Both the position numbers and the translations under genes were made by a program. Shown in pieces: positions 16,775 to 24,176 of a stretch of DNA of 35,923 bases (position 1 is the stretch's first letter; every line of letters begins with the position of its first letter). The notes under the pieces are model-generated. The model searched no databases. It had not been told where the DNA came from and saw nothing but the letters and a program-made list of their open reading frames with translations. The DNA is from Acidobacteriota bacterium (lineage in GTDB: Bacteria; Acidobacteriota; Aminicenantia; Aminicenantales; UBA4085). The stretch lies in NCBI GenBank assembly GCA_028749235.1, contig JAQULS010000015.1, positions 1 through 35,923 on the forward strand, in the 5' to 3' direction.

Positions 16775-17383
16775 TTGATCAAGAAGAGTTTCACGATTTT
16801 CGTTATGGTCATGGTCGTTCTGGCGGCCGCATCCGAGCTTTCGGCCGGCACAAAGAGAAAAGGATTCGTCTTCGGTTTCGGCCTCGGCGGAGGGTATTCG
16901 GCCTATCAAGTCCAGGTCCCCAAATACAGCGGCTGGTGGTATACGGGGGAAGAGATCGAAAACCGGGGCAATGCCGGAGTCGCGACTGATTTTAAGATCG
17001 GGATCGGCCTGTCCGAACATATCGTTCTGCTTTACACGAATAAAGTCCTTTGGTTCAACTTCAAGGATCCGCGCAACGACGATTATTCGTTAACCGACAC
17101 CGGGGCCTCCATGTTTGGCATCGACTATTTCTTCAAGACGGCCGCTCCCTCCCTGTACCTATTGGCGGGCATCGGCGCGGGGGCTTGGTCGTCCTTGATG
17201 GCCGAATCGGATTCGCAGAGCTGGATCGGCCTGGGCATCTGCGCCGGATTGGGTTACGAATTTTCGCGCCATTGGACGATCGAAGCCTCGCTGCTCTATT
17301 CGCGCGGCGGCGGCGAAGATGACCTCCGCTCCGCCCGTAATCCGCTCTCCATCATGTTCATGTTCAATTACCTGTTTTACTGA
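16775..17383 (+). CDS. Small outer-membrane beta-barrel protein, TTG start
   Basis: A 202-residue protein. The chosen start is TTG at 16775, because AGGAGGG lies 7 nt before it and it gives a complete signal peptide (LIKKSFTIFVMVMVVLAAAS, cleavage near LSAG). The frame is open further upstream but without a ribosome binding site. The mature protein alternates glycine and aromatic residues (FVFGFGLGGGYSAYQVQV, LYLLAGIGAGAW, IGLGICAGLGYEF) and ends in NYLFY, the C-terminal aromatic signature of an eight-stranded OmpA/OmpW-like barrel. Base composition is below that of neighbours: the 60-base row 17041-17100 holds 27 G/C. No function can be assigned. It stands alone between the glycan operon and the sigma operon. 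Confidence 0.82.
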   Translation: MIKKSFTIFVMVMVVLAAASELSAGTKRKGFVFGFGLGGGYSAYQVQVPKYSGWWYTGEEIENRGNAGVATDFKIGIGLSEHIVLLYTNKVLWFNFKDPRNDDYSLTDTGASMFGIDYFFKTAAPSLYLLAGIGAGAWSSLMAESDSQSWIGLGICAGLGYEFSRHWTIEASLLYSRGGGEDDLRSARNPLSIMFMFNYLFY

Positions 17384-17444
17384 TAAGGCCGTCCCGATTC
17401 GATCGATTATTTAGATCTTTCCGCCTTTCCGCGACAATCCCTAA

Positions 17445-17499
17445 GGGGTGGGGTGTACCCCCTCCTGTTCTGACGAAAAGGAGGGATGTCCCCCTATTT
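17445..17499. repeat. REP-like hairpin cluster in the sigma-factor leader
   Basis: Two similar G/C blocks, GGGGTGTACCCCCT (17450-17463) and GGGATGTCCCCCT (17483-17495), flank a perfect 7-bp inverted repeat, CCCTCCT (17460-17466) and AGGAGGG (17479-17485), with a 12-nt loop. Each block can also fold on its own (GGGG-TGTA-CCCC, GGG-ATGT-CCC). The arrangement resembles short interspersed palindromic units, or a leader structure controlling the sigma gene at 17535. Confidence 0.45.
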
Positions 17500-17534
17500 C
17501 GTTTCCCGGCGTATATAGAGATGATAGAGACGCC

Positions 17535-18110
17535 ATGGACGAGATGAGCCTGATTCGGACCGCCCGCGAAGGCGACGGGGAAGCCTTCCGGACGCTCTTC
17601 GACGCCCACAACGGGCGGGTCTTCGGCCTGGCCTACAAGTACCTGCGGAACCGCGCCGACGCCGAGGACATCCTGCAGGAAACGTTCGTCCGCGCCTACC
17701 GGGCCCTGGGCACCTTCGACACGGAGAAAAGCCCGGATTTCGCCGTCTGGATCAACCGCATCTGCGTCAATTGCAGCATCGACGCCCTGCGCCGGGCCCG
17801 GCGCCGGAGCGCCCAACCCTTGGAGGACGCCACCATGTCCGCCCTGTCCGCTGAAGCGGCCGAGGATGATCCGGAGCGGGTCGCCCGCAGCCGCGAGATC
17901 CGGGAGCGGATCGATCAAGCCCTGGACCGGCTCACGCCGCGCCAGCGCATGATTTTCACTTTGCGCCACGACCAGGGCTATTCCATCCGGGAGATCGCCC
18001 AAACGGTGGAAACGACGGAGGGCAGCGTCAAGAAGCATCTCTTTCGGGCCGTGGAAGCCCTGAAAAAGAAGCTGCTGCGCTACGCCCTGGAGGACGGTTA
18101 TGAACTGTAA
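17535..18110 (+). CDS. ECF-type RNA polymerase sigma factor
   Basis: A 191-residue sigma-70 family factor with regions 2 and 4 only. Region 2 is about 5-85, including DAEDILQETFVRAYRAL and the DALRRARRR end; region 4 is about 130-185, with LTPRQRMIFTLRHDQGYSIR and the helix-turn-helix EIAQTVETTEGSVKKHLFRA. Start at 17535 gives MDEMSLIRTAREGDGEAF, the usual ECF opening; further upstream the frame is open but runs through the hairpin cluster. The ribosome binding site is weak (TAGAGA), so translation may be low or controlled by the leader. The 3' end overlaps the anti-sigma gene by 11 nt, the standard coupling of such pairs. Target promoters are unknown; no copy of a -35 AAC/-10 pair is obvious in the leader. 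Confidence 0.95.
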   Translation: MDEMSLIRTAREGDGEAFRTLFDAHNGRVFGLAYKYLRNRADAEDILQETFVRAYRALGTFDTEKSPDFAVWINRICVNCSIDALRRARRRSAQPLEDATMSALSAEAAEDDPERVARSREIRERIDQALDRLTPRQRMIFTLRHDQGYSIREIAQTVETTEGSVKKHLFRAVEALKKKLLRYALEDGYEL

Positions 18111-18852
18111 GCAAGCCCGGCAAACCATTGTGCTCGACCGGTACGGCGAGCTCGACCCGGCCGAGAAGGCCCGGCTCGAAGCCCATCTTCTGGCCTGCGC
18201 CGCCTGCGCGGCCGACCGGGACGAGACCCGGGCCGTGCTGAATCTCATCACGGAGCACCGCCCGGCCGAAGTCCCGGCCTTCGACGCGGAGAAATCCTGG
18301 CGGGCGGTGCGGGACGGCATCGCCGCCCCGGCCCGGGCCGGACGGACGGCCGCGGCTCCGTGGCGGCGCTTCGCCCCGGCCGCGGCCGGACTCGCGGTCG
18401 TCCTGGCCGTCGGCGTCCTGATCGGCCGCTTCGCCCTCAAGCCCGGACCGGGACCCGATCCCGGCTTGACGGCCGGGGCCGGCGGCGCCTCGACGGCCGC
18501 CCCCGCCCCTTCCGCCGTCGCCGAATACATCCGGCCCATGCTGGCCTCCCACATCGAGGACGTGCGGCCGCTGCTTCTCGATTTTTCCCACGCCATTAAC
18601 GGCGCCAAGCCGGGGGCTCTCGTCTCCGTGGACGAGCGTCTCCTGCGGGGCCTCCTGCTCCAGAACGTGCTCCTGCGGCGGGCCCTCAACGGCAACGATC
18701 CCGCCGCGGCCGAGCTTCTCGACGACCTCGACCTCGTTCTGAAAGAGATCATCAACGGTCGGTATCCGGGCGGCGCATCCCCGGCGCAGGTCCGGGATCT
18801 GATCGACGAACGCGGCATCCTCTTCCGGATGCAGATCCTGAAAACAATCTAG
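18100..18852 (+). CDS. Membrane anti-sigma factor with zinc-finger (ZAS/zf-HC2) domain
   Basis: A 250-residue protein. The N-terminal cytoplasmic domain has the zinc motif H29-x3-C33-x2-C36, with C3 as the probable fourth ligand (MNCKQARQ). A single transmembrane helix spans about 92-109 (APAAAGLAVVLAVGVLIG). The periplasmic part begins with a Gly/Ala/Pro-rich linker and then a helical segment (EYIRPMLASHIEDVRPLLLD and LLRGLLLQNVLLRRAL). It overlaps the sigma gene by 11 nt and precedes the HEAT gene by 10 bp. It should hold the sigma factor at the membrane until a periplasmic signal releases it; the exported HEAT proteins of the same operon are natural candidates as sensors or partners (inference). 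Confidence 0.92.
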   Translation: MNCKQARQTIVLDRYGELDPAEKARLEAHLLACAACAADRDETRAVLNLITEHRPAEVPAFDAEKSWRAVRDGIAAPARAGRTAAAPWRRFAPAAAGLAVVLAVGVLIGRFALKPGPGPDPGLTAGAGGASTAAPAPSAVAEYIRPMLASHIEDVRPLLLDFSHAINGAKPGALVSVDERLLRGLLLQNVLLRRALNGNDPAAAELLDDLDLVLKEIINGRYPGGASPAQVRDLIDERGILFRMQILKTI

Positions 18853-18862
18853 GAGAACGATC

Positions 18863-20212
18863 ATGAACAAGAAGATCTTCAGCCTGATGCTCGTCCTCGC
18901 CCTGGCCCTGTCCGGCGGCGCGGCGGCCCAGGACCAAGCCAAGCCATCCCAGGACCAGGCCAAGCAGGCCTATGACCAGGCCAAGCAGGCCATCTACCAG
19001 AAGGACTGGGCCAAGGCCCTGGCCGCCCTGGAGAAGATCGAAAAGTCCTACTCCAAGAGCGCCTACATGGGCGAGTCCCTGTACTGGATGGGCTACAGCT
19101 TGGACAAGATGTCGGCGGGAATGACGGACCGGGCCCGGCAGATGGAGACCAAGAAAGAAGCCATCGACAAGCTCAATACCCTGCTCGCGGGCTACACCTC
19201 CAACAGTTGGGCTAAAGACGCCGAAATCCTGCGCGTCCAGATCGCCGAAAACCTGGCCAATAGCGGTCTCGTCGAGTACATGAAATACGTTGGCTCGGTC
19301 GCCAGCGGGATTGCGTCCGGGGGCGTCTCGGGAAACCACGCCAAGCTCACCTCCGACGAGGAGGTCAAGCTGGTGGCCCTGCACGCCATGATGGGCATGG
19401 ACGAGGAAAAGGCCTTCGCGATCCTGGAAAAGATGGTCCGGACGGAAAAGTCCGATGAGCTGCGGTCGCAGGCCCTCTTCGTCCTGAGCCAAAGCAAGGA
19501 TCCGAAAATCCTCCCCCTGTTCATTGATCTGGCCGTCAAGGATCCCTCGCCCAAGGTCCGCGAGATGGCCGTTTTCTGGCTCGGCCAGAGCAAGGACGAG
19601 GCCGCCATCGACGCCCTGCTCAAGGTTTACGCCACGGCCGACGCCAAGGGCAAGGAGCATATCTTCTTCTCCCTGGCCCAGAGCAAGAGCGACAAGGCCA
19701 CGGCCAAGATGGTCGAAGTCGCCAAGTCCGACCCCGATCCCAAGCTAAGAACCCAGGCCATTTTCTGGCTCGGCCAGCGCAAGGACGACGCCAGCCGGGC
19801 CCTGATGTTCAGCCTTTATAACGACGCCCAGGACACCAAGGTCAAGGAAAGCCTGATCATGTCCTTCGGCCAGAGCAAGAGCCCGCAGGCCCGGGCCAAG
19901 CTGATCGACATCGCCCGGACCGACAAGGACCTCAAGGCCCGCGAACAGGCCATCTTCTGGCTGGGCCAGATGAAGGGCGAGGATATCGCCCCGGTCCTGA
20001 TGGATATCTACAAGAAGACCGATGACACCAAGACCAAGCAGATGGTCATCCATTCCCTGTCCCAGAACGGGGCCGAGAAAGCCGTCCCGGCGCTGATCGA
20101 GCTGGCCCGGGCCGAGAAAGACCCCGAGGTCAAGAAGCAGATCATCTTCTGGCTGGGCCAGTCCAAGAGCGACGAAGCCCTCAAGTTCCTGCGCGAGCTT
20201 CTGGAAAAGTGA
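18863..20212 (+). CDS. Exported HEAT-repeat protein with alternating 32-residue repeats
   Basis: A 449-residue protein with signal peptide (MNKKIFSLMLVLALALSGGA, cleavage after AAQ). Residues 25-150 are helical and TPR/YbgF-like: AKPSQDQAKQAYDQAKQAIYQ, then a YSKSAYMGESLYWMGYSLDK segment. From about 165 there are eight HEAT-type repeats of 31-32 residues. Their core motifs fall at about 206, 238, 269, 301, 333, 365, 397 and 429, alternating between FxLSQ/FSLAQ/MSFGQ/HSLSQ and the strict FWLGQ form (238, 301, 365, 429). This makes a 63-64-residue super-repeat. Repeats usually bind proteins or peptides. AGGAG lies 9 nt before the ATG. It ends with GTGA overlap or 26 bp before the second HEAT gene. 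Confidence 0.9.
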   Translation: MNKKIFSLMLVLALALSGGAAAQDQAKPSQDQAKQAYDQAKQAIYQKDWAKALAALEKIEKSYSKSAYMGESLYWMGYSLDKMSAGMTDRARQMETKKEAIDKLNTLLAGYTSNSWAKDAEILRVQIAENLANSGLVEYMKYVGSVASGIASGGVSGNHAKLTSDEEVKLVALHAMMGMDEEKAFAILEKMVRTEKSDELRSQALFVLSQSKDPKILPLFIDLAVKDPSPKVREMAVFWLGQSKDEAAIDALLKVYATADAKGKEHIFFSLAQSKSDKATAKMVEVAKSDPDPKLRTQAIFWLGQRKDDASRALMFSLYNDAQDTKVKESLIMSFGQSKSPQARAKLIDIARTDKDLKAREQAIFWLGQMKGEDIAPVLMDIYKKTDDTKTKQMVIHSLSQNGAEKAVPALIELARAEKDPEVKKQIIFWLGQSKSDEALKFLRELLEK

Positions 20213-20238
20213 CGGATAAAAGCTCCCTGGAAGCAGCC

Positions 20239-21351
20239 ATGAGAAAACAAGGCCTCCTCAAGACCCTGGGGATTACCGCCATCGCGGTTACCCTCGTTTT
20301 GACCCAAGTGGCGGTCCCCGCGACCGCCCAGGCGCCCTCCTTCCTGACCGGCAAGGTCAAAGCCATGGAAGCGGCCGGGACGACGCTGGCGGCGCGCCAA
20401 GACGCGGCCCGGCGCGAAGCCGGAAGCGCCGGTTATTTCACGGCCTGGATGTTCGAAAGCCGCCACAAGATCACTTCCCGCGGCGACGGCAAAATCGTCC
20501 AGACCTACTCGGTCGGCTCCGAAGGAGCCAAGATCAAGGTCCGCAGCCGCGATGAATCGAACTCCAACAACATCTCGACCGACGACGGCAAGGACGTCCC
20601 TTCGCCTTCCGGCCTTCTTTTCCTTCATGACGCCGCGGGGATGGTCGTGGACGCCACCGTTCTCGACCCCGAGCAGACCTATGAGTTCGGCCCCACGACG
20701 GTCTACTGGCTGGGCCGGGCCGGCAACGAGGACAGCATGGCCCGTATCGAGGCCGCCTTCGCCAAGGCGTCGGGCGAGCATCTGAAGTCGACGCTCCTCT
20801 TCCTGGCCTCCTGCCATTCCGGAGAGCGCGGCTACGGCTTCGTCAAGGCCGTGGCCCGGGGCTCCGAGCCGGTCAAGGTCCGCGAACAGGCGGTCTTTTG
20901 GCTGGGCGCCTCGCAGGACGCCCGCAGCCTGGCCGATCTGAAGGCCGTCTATGCCGGAGAAAAGACCGTTTCGATAAAGAAGCAGATCGTCTTCGCCATT
21001 CAGCTCAACAAAAGCCGCGAAGCGTCGGCCGAGCTGATCGCCTTGGCCAAGACCGAGCCGGACCGCGAGATCCGCAAGACCGCCGTCTTCTGGCTGGGCC
21101 AGAAGGCCTCGGAAGAAAGCGTCAAGGCGCTCAAGGACATCGTCCAGGCCAAGGGCGGCGAGGACACGGTCAAGGAACAGGCCGTCTTCGCCATCAGCCA
21201 GATGCCCAAGGACAAATCGGTGCCGATGCTGATCGACATCGCCAAGACCAACCCCAGCCCCGAGATCCGCAAGAAGGCCATCTTCTGGCTGGGCCAGAGC
21301 GGCGACGAGTCGGCGATCAAGTACTTCGAAGAGATCCTGCTGAAGAAATAA
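20239..21351 (+). CDS. Second exported HEAT-repeat protein, paralogue of the preceding gene
   Basis: A 370-residue protein from the ATG at 20239 (GGAAG 6 nt upstream), which gives a clean signal peptide (MRKQGLLKTLGITAIAVTLV, cleavage near ATAQ). A GTG at 20209 overlapping the previous stop (GTGA) is a possible earlier start that adds 10 residues. After an unassigned, strand-rich domain (about 45-150) come seven 32-residue repeats with core motifs at Y156WLG, L188FLA, F220WLG, F252AIQ, F284WLGQ, F317AIS and F349WLGQ, again alternating with a 64-residue period. Repeat sequences such as IRKTAVFWLGQ and IRKKAIFWLGQ are close to those of the upstream protein. A strong terminator follows. Tandem duplication within the operon is the simplest origin. 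Confidence 0.88.
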   Translation: MRKQGLLKTLGITAIAVTLVLTQVAVPATAQAPSFLTGKVKAMEAAGTTLAARQDAARREAGSAGYFTAWMFESRHKITSRGDGKIVQTYSVGSEGAKIKVRSRDESNSNNISTDDGKDVPSPSGLLFLHDAAGMVVDATVLDPEQTYEFGPTTVYWLGRAGNEDSMARIEAAFAKASGEHLKSTLLFLASCHSGERGYGFVKAVARGSEPVKVREQAVFWLGASQDARSLADLKAVYAGEKTVSIKKQIVFAIQLNKSREASAELIALAKTEPDREIRKTAVFWLGQKASEESVKALKDIVQAKGGEDTVKEQAVFAISQMPKDKSVPMLIDIAKTNPSPEIRKKAIFWLGQSGDESAIKYFEEILLKK

Positions 21352-21367
21352 CGACCTACCTCCCCTC

Positions 21368-21411
21368 GGGGAACCGCGAATGCCGTCCGGTGTCCGCGGT
21401 TCCCCTTTCTT
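21368..21411 (+). terminator. Intrinsic terminator of the sigma/anti-sigma/HEAT operon
   Basis: Perfect 11-bp stem GGGGAACCGCG (21368-21378) and CGCGGTTCCCC (21395-21405) with a 16-nt loop, followed by TTTCTT. It begins 17 bp after the stop of the second HEAT gene and has no T-tract on the other strand, so it serves this operon only. Confidence 0.85.
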
Positions 21412-21482
21412 GACGCCGGCCGGACGCGGCGATACCATTCTCCCCGCCTCGACTTCCATTTTTTCGAGAATGTCTTATATCG

Positions 21483-21592
21483 AAAATCGCCGTTTCATCC
21501 CTGGCCTGTCTTGTTCTCCTCTTCCCTGCGGCCGATCGGCCGCAGAGCTGGACGGATGACGCCCCGCTTTCGATCCCCCGCGGCAGCGGCGA
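21483..21592 (+). pseudogene. Possible 5' remnant of an exported-protein gene
   Basis: Read in frame from 21483, the sequence encodes a signal-peptide-like stretch KIAVSSLACLVLLFPAAD, then RPQSWTDDAPLSIPRGSGDQ, with the GC-rich codon choice of local genes. No start codon lies in this frame; the nearest ATG (21470) is in another frame and stops after 29 codons. The stretch runs into the antisense of the TPR gene and ends. A frameshifted and truncated gene start, cut by arrival of the TPR gene, would explain it. Chance is also possible over such a short length. It spans the palindrome at 21526-21545. Confidence 0.3.
21526..21545. repeat. 20-bp perfect palindrome
   Basis: CTGCGGCCGATCGGCCGCAG reads the same on both strands. 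It lies 47 bp beyond the stop of the TPR gene. Neither side has a T-tract, so it is not a standard terminator; it may simply be part of the possible gene remnant. Confidence 0.5.
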
Positions 21593-24019
21593 TCAGGTCT
21601 TCCTGAGAGCCTTCACTTTTGCCTCGTCGCCGCCGATCGAAAGAAATTTCTTGAAATACTCATCGGCTCCCGCGTCGTCCTTCTTCTCGAGCCGCAGCTT
21701 TCCGACCTCGAAATAGGGTTGCGGAACGGAAGGATTGGCGGCGATCGCGTTCAGGAACATCTCGACGGCTTCGTCTTTGCGGCCCTGCGTCACGAAGAGA
21801 TAGCCCAAAGAACGATAGGCCATGGCCGATACCGACTCGACGCCGATATCGAGTTCGATTTTCGTTTCATCGGTCCTGTTTTCGCCATGGACCGAACGCC
21901 GCGCCTTGTCTTGCAGCACGGCGGTCCGGAAGCTTTTCTCGGCCTTGGCGTAGTCTTCGCGGCCGCCGTAAGCGCAGCCCAAATTGTAGTGGCTCAAAGC
22001 GTCGCTCGTGTCGATTTCCAGGGCCTTCAGATAGAAACGTAGGGAAGCGTCATAATCGCCTATTTGATGGAAAACGTTCCCTGCCAGGTCATAGGCATCC
22101 TTGGCATCGCGTTTCTGTTCGATGGTTTTCACAGCCCAACGCAGCGCTTCCAGGCTGCGGCCGAGATTTTTTTCGAGAAGCGCGATATTGTAATGAATGG
22201 TCGGTGAGCGCTCGAAGATTTCCGCGAACGACGTCAGCAGCTCCAAGGCTTCTTTATTCCTTCCCTCGCCCACCATTTGAAGGGCTGATCGGTTCATCCG
22301 GTCGGCCGTCTTTTCCTCCTCGGTATGGAAGGCATAGCGGTAGCGCACGTCCCGCTCTGTCATGAAGTCGTCGGATAAAGGGAGGCCGTCGAGCCTATCG
22401 CTCGATGGATTCTTCGCCAGGGTCCCCTTCCAAAGCTCCCGGGCTTGGGCCTCTTGAGGATGAAGGGCCGCCCGTCGCCGCCACAAGGCATCCGCGGCTT
22501 CGGGCTTGTCGCCCCGTTCATATCGGACGGCCAATTGTTTCAATATCTCCGGATCATAGGGCTTTCGTCTTTCCGCCGATTCGAAAGCGAACAAGGCTTC
22601 CTTCGGCTGCTCGAGATGCTCCAGCGCGATTCCTTCCAGCAGCCAGATTTCCGCCGGTATGTCCAGGTCGCCCTTGCCCATGTGCACGTAGGAAGGGATC
22701 TTCGCATCCTGGGGCATTTCGGCATCGGAAAAATCCGTTCCCTGCAGACCCGTCCATAAGACATCCCGCCAATGGCCTTGTTTGTACTCGACATACGTCC
22801 GCTGGATCCAGCAATCCGTCCGGTCATAGCCCAGCGAGCGGGCCAGGGCAAGCCACTTAATCGCCGCCGGGTAATCGGCTTTCGTTCTTGCCCGCAGCCC
22901 TAAAAGATATGCCGGCAGACCCGCGTTGGGGACGATTTCCTTGATGAGATCCCGCTCCTCTTTCGTCGGATTCGCCCCATCGGCGAAATAGGTCTCGAAA
23001 TGCTTCTGAAAGGCCGAGGCCGTTTTTTCGGCCTCTTCCGAGAGTCCGCTCTGATATTGCAGGCAGCTCAAGAGGACATGAGCCTGAAGATCCTTGGGCC
23101 TGTCCTTGATAAGACCTTCGAGTATGCGCCGGGCTTCCTCGGGCTGATGCATGCGATAACGGGCATAGGCCAGGGCGTTTTTCAGCCGGCTTGGAACCGG
23201 TCCTGCCGCCGCGGACTTCCCGATTTTATCGGCCGCCGCCTGGTAATTCATCGCATCCATATCCCGATGCATTTCCTGCGCCGGGTAGGCCCGCGCCGCC
23301 GGCGTGTCTTCTTCCGCCCGAATCCGTTGCGCGGCTTCTTTGAGAGAGGACGTCATATTTTTATCGGCCAGTAACCTGGGAGCATTTCCTTTCTCGCCGC
23401 CCGGCGCGGGCTCTCCGATGCGAAGGGCCGTGATCAGTCGCGGGCGGGACGGCGAGGAAACCAGCTCGACATCGCTTACCGTGAATCTCATCTCGGCGTC
23501 GTCATAGATCCTGCCTTCCCCGGAGAGATCTTCACCCACATCCAGAACGACGGCCACGAAGCGATCCTGCCGCATTGTTCTTGCGCCGCCGGATCCCGGC
23601 ATCGGGACACCGGCCATATAGCCGCCCCGGATTATTTTTTTGACGCCTGGTTCCACGGGAAAGTTTCTGGCCACAAGCAGAAATTGCCAGCCGTCCTTCG
23701 TTTTCTTTTTGGTCACGACATTGACGGGCAGGACGATGTGGCCCCCCTCCCCCGCTACGCGGAGAACGCCGAGAGACTCGCCAACGAAATATTCATGAAA
23801 TTCCTTGGCCGGGACGGCCTCCCGGTAGAGGCCCAGCTTTTCGATATCGGTATCGCTCGAAGGACGGGTGATTTCGATTCGCAGGTTGTAAAAAGCATTC
23901 CCCGCGTTGGAAACGAGACGACCGGTCCATATCGTCTCCGATTGGGCCAAGAGACTCGCGCAACCACTCGCCAGCAGCCAAACCAACAAGCCCAATATTT
24001 TCAGGTTTATTTTCATCAT
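21593..24019 (-). CDS. Large TPR-repeat lipoprotein
   Basis: An 808-residue protein with lipobox LASGC (C20). Residues 25-215 form a strand-rich N-terminal domain (TIWTGRLVSNAGNAFYNLRI, FVAVVLDVGEDLSGEGRIYD) of unknown type. From about 250 to the end the sequence is helical with several TPR units; the clearest are AYDLAGNVFHQIGDYDASLRF, ALSHYNLGCAYGGREDYAKA, and AYRSLGYLFVTQGRKDEAVEM near the C-terminus. TPRs mediate protein-protein contacts, so this is probably a periplasmic or outer-membrane scaffold. GGAGGG lies upstream of the ATG pair at 24019/24016. The gene is less GC-rich than its surroundings (row 22081-22140 has 32 G/C of 60) and has its own promoter. It may be a later acquisition. 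It is alone in its transcript. Confidence 0.88.
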   Translation of the reverse strand: MMKINLKILGLLVWLLASGCASLLAQSETIWTGRLVSNAGNAFYNLRIEITRPSSDTDIEKLGLYREAVPAKEFHEYFVGESLGVLRVAGEGGHIVLPVNVVTKKKTKDGWQFLLVARNFPVEPGVKKIIRGGYMAGVPMPGSGGARTMRQDRFVAVVLDVGEDLSGEGRIYDDAEMRFTVSDVELVSSPSRPRLITALRIGEPAPGGEKGNAPRLLADKNMTSSLKEAAQRIRAEEDTPAARAYPAQEMHRDMDAMNYQAAADKIGKSAAAGPVPSRLKNALAYARYRMHQPEEARRILEGLIKDRPKDLQAHVLLSCLQYQSGLSEEAEKTASAFQKHFETYFADGANPTKEERDLIKEIVPNAGLPAYLLGLRARTKADYPAAIKWLALARSLGYDRTDCWIQRTYVEYKQGHWRDVLWTGLQGTDFSDAEMPQDAKIPSYVHMGKGDLDIPAEIWLLEGIALEHLEQPKEALFAFESAERRKPYDPEILKQLAVRYERGDKPEAADALWRRRAALHPQEAQARELWKGTLAKNPSSDRLDGLPLSDDFMTERDVRYRYAFHTEEEKTADRMNRSALQMVGEGRNKEALELLTSFAEIFERSPTIHYNIALLEKNLGRSLEALRWAVKTIEQKRDAKDAYDLAGNVFHQIGDYDASLRFYLKALEIDTSDALSHYNLGCAYGGREDYAKAEKSFRTAVLQDKARRSVHGENRTDETKIELDIGVESVSAMAYRSLGYLFVTQGRKDEAVEMFLNAIAANPSVPQPYFEVGKLRLEKKDDAGADEYFKKFLSIGGDEAKVKALRKT

Positions 24020-24043
24020 TCGCCCTTCCCTCCGGACTATAAA

Positions 24044-24072
24044 ATGCTACGAAATGGGAAGCGGGATGTCAA
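24044..24072 (-). promoter_or_regulatory. Promoter of the TPR lipoprotein gene
   Basis: Minus strand TTGACA (24072-24067), exact consensus, 17 bp spacer, TAGCAT (24049-24044). Transcription would start near 24037, about 18 nt before the ATG and including its GGAGGG site. The rest of the gap 24020-24176 shows nothing recognisable. Confidence 0.55.
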
Positions 24073-24176
24073 CGAAATCGGATGCGGGACGAGCCTGATC
24101 CATCGCGGCCCATAGACTTATCTCGCCGGCGTCAAGGCCAGATCAGGGGCAACGGGACGAATTAAGTATGTGTCTG

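Noticed and set aside
21526-21545. 20-bp palindrome as terminator of the TPR gene
   Set aside because: No T-tract follows on either strand.
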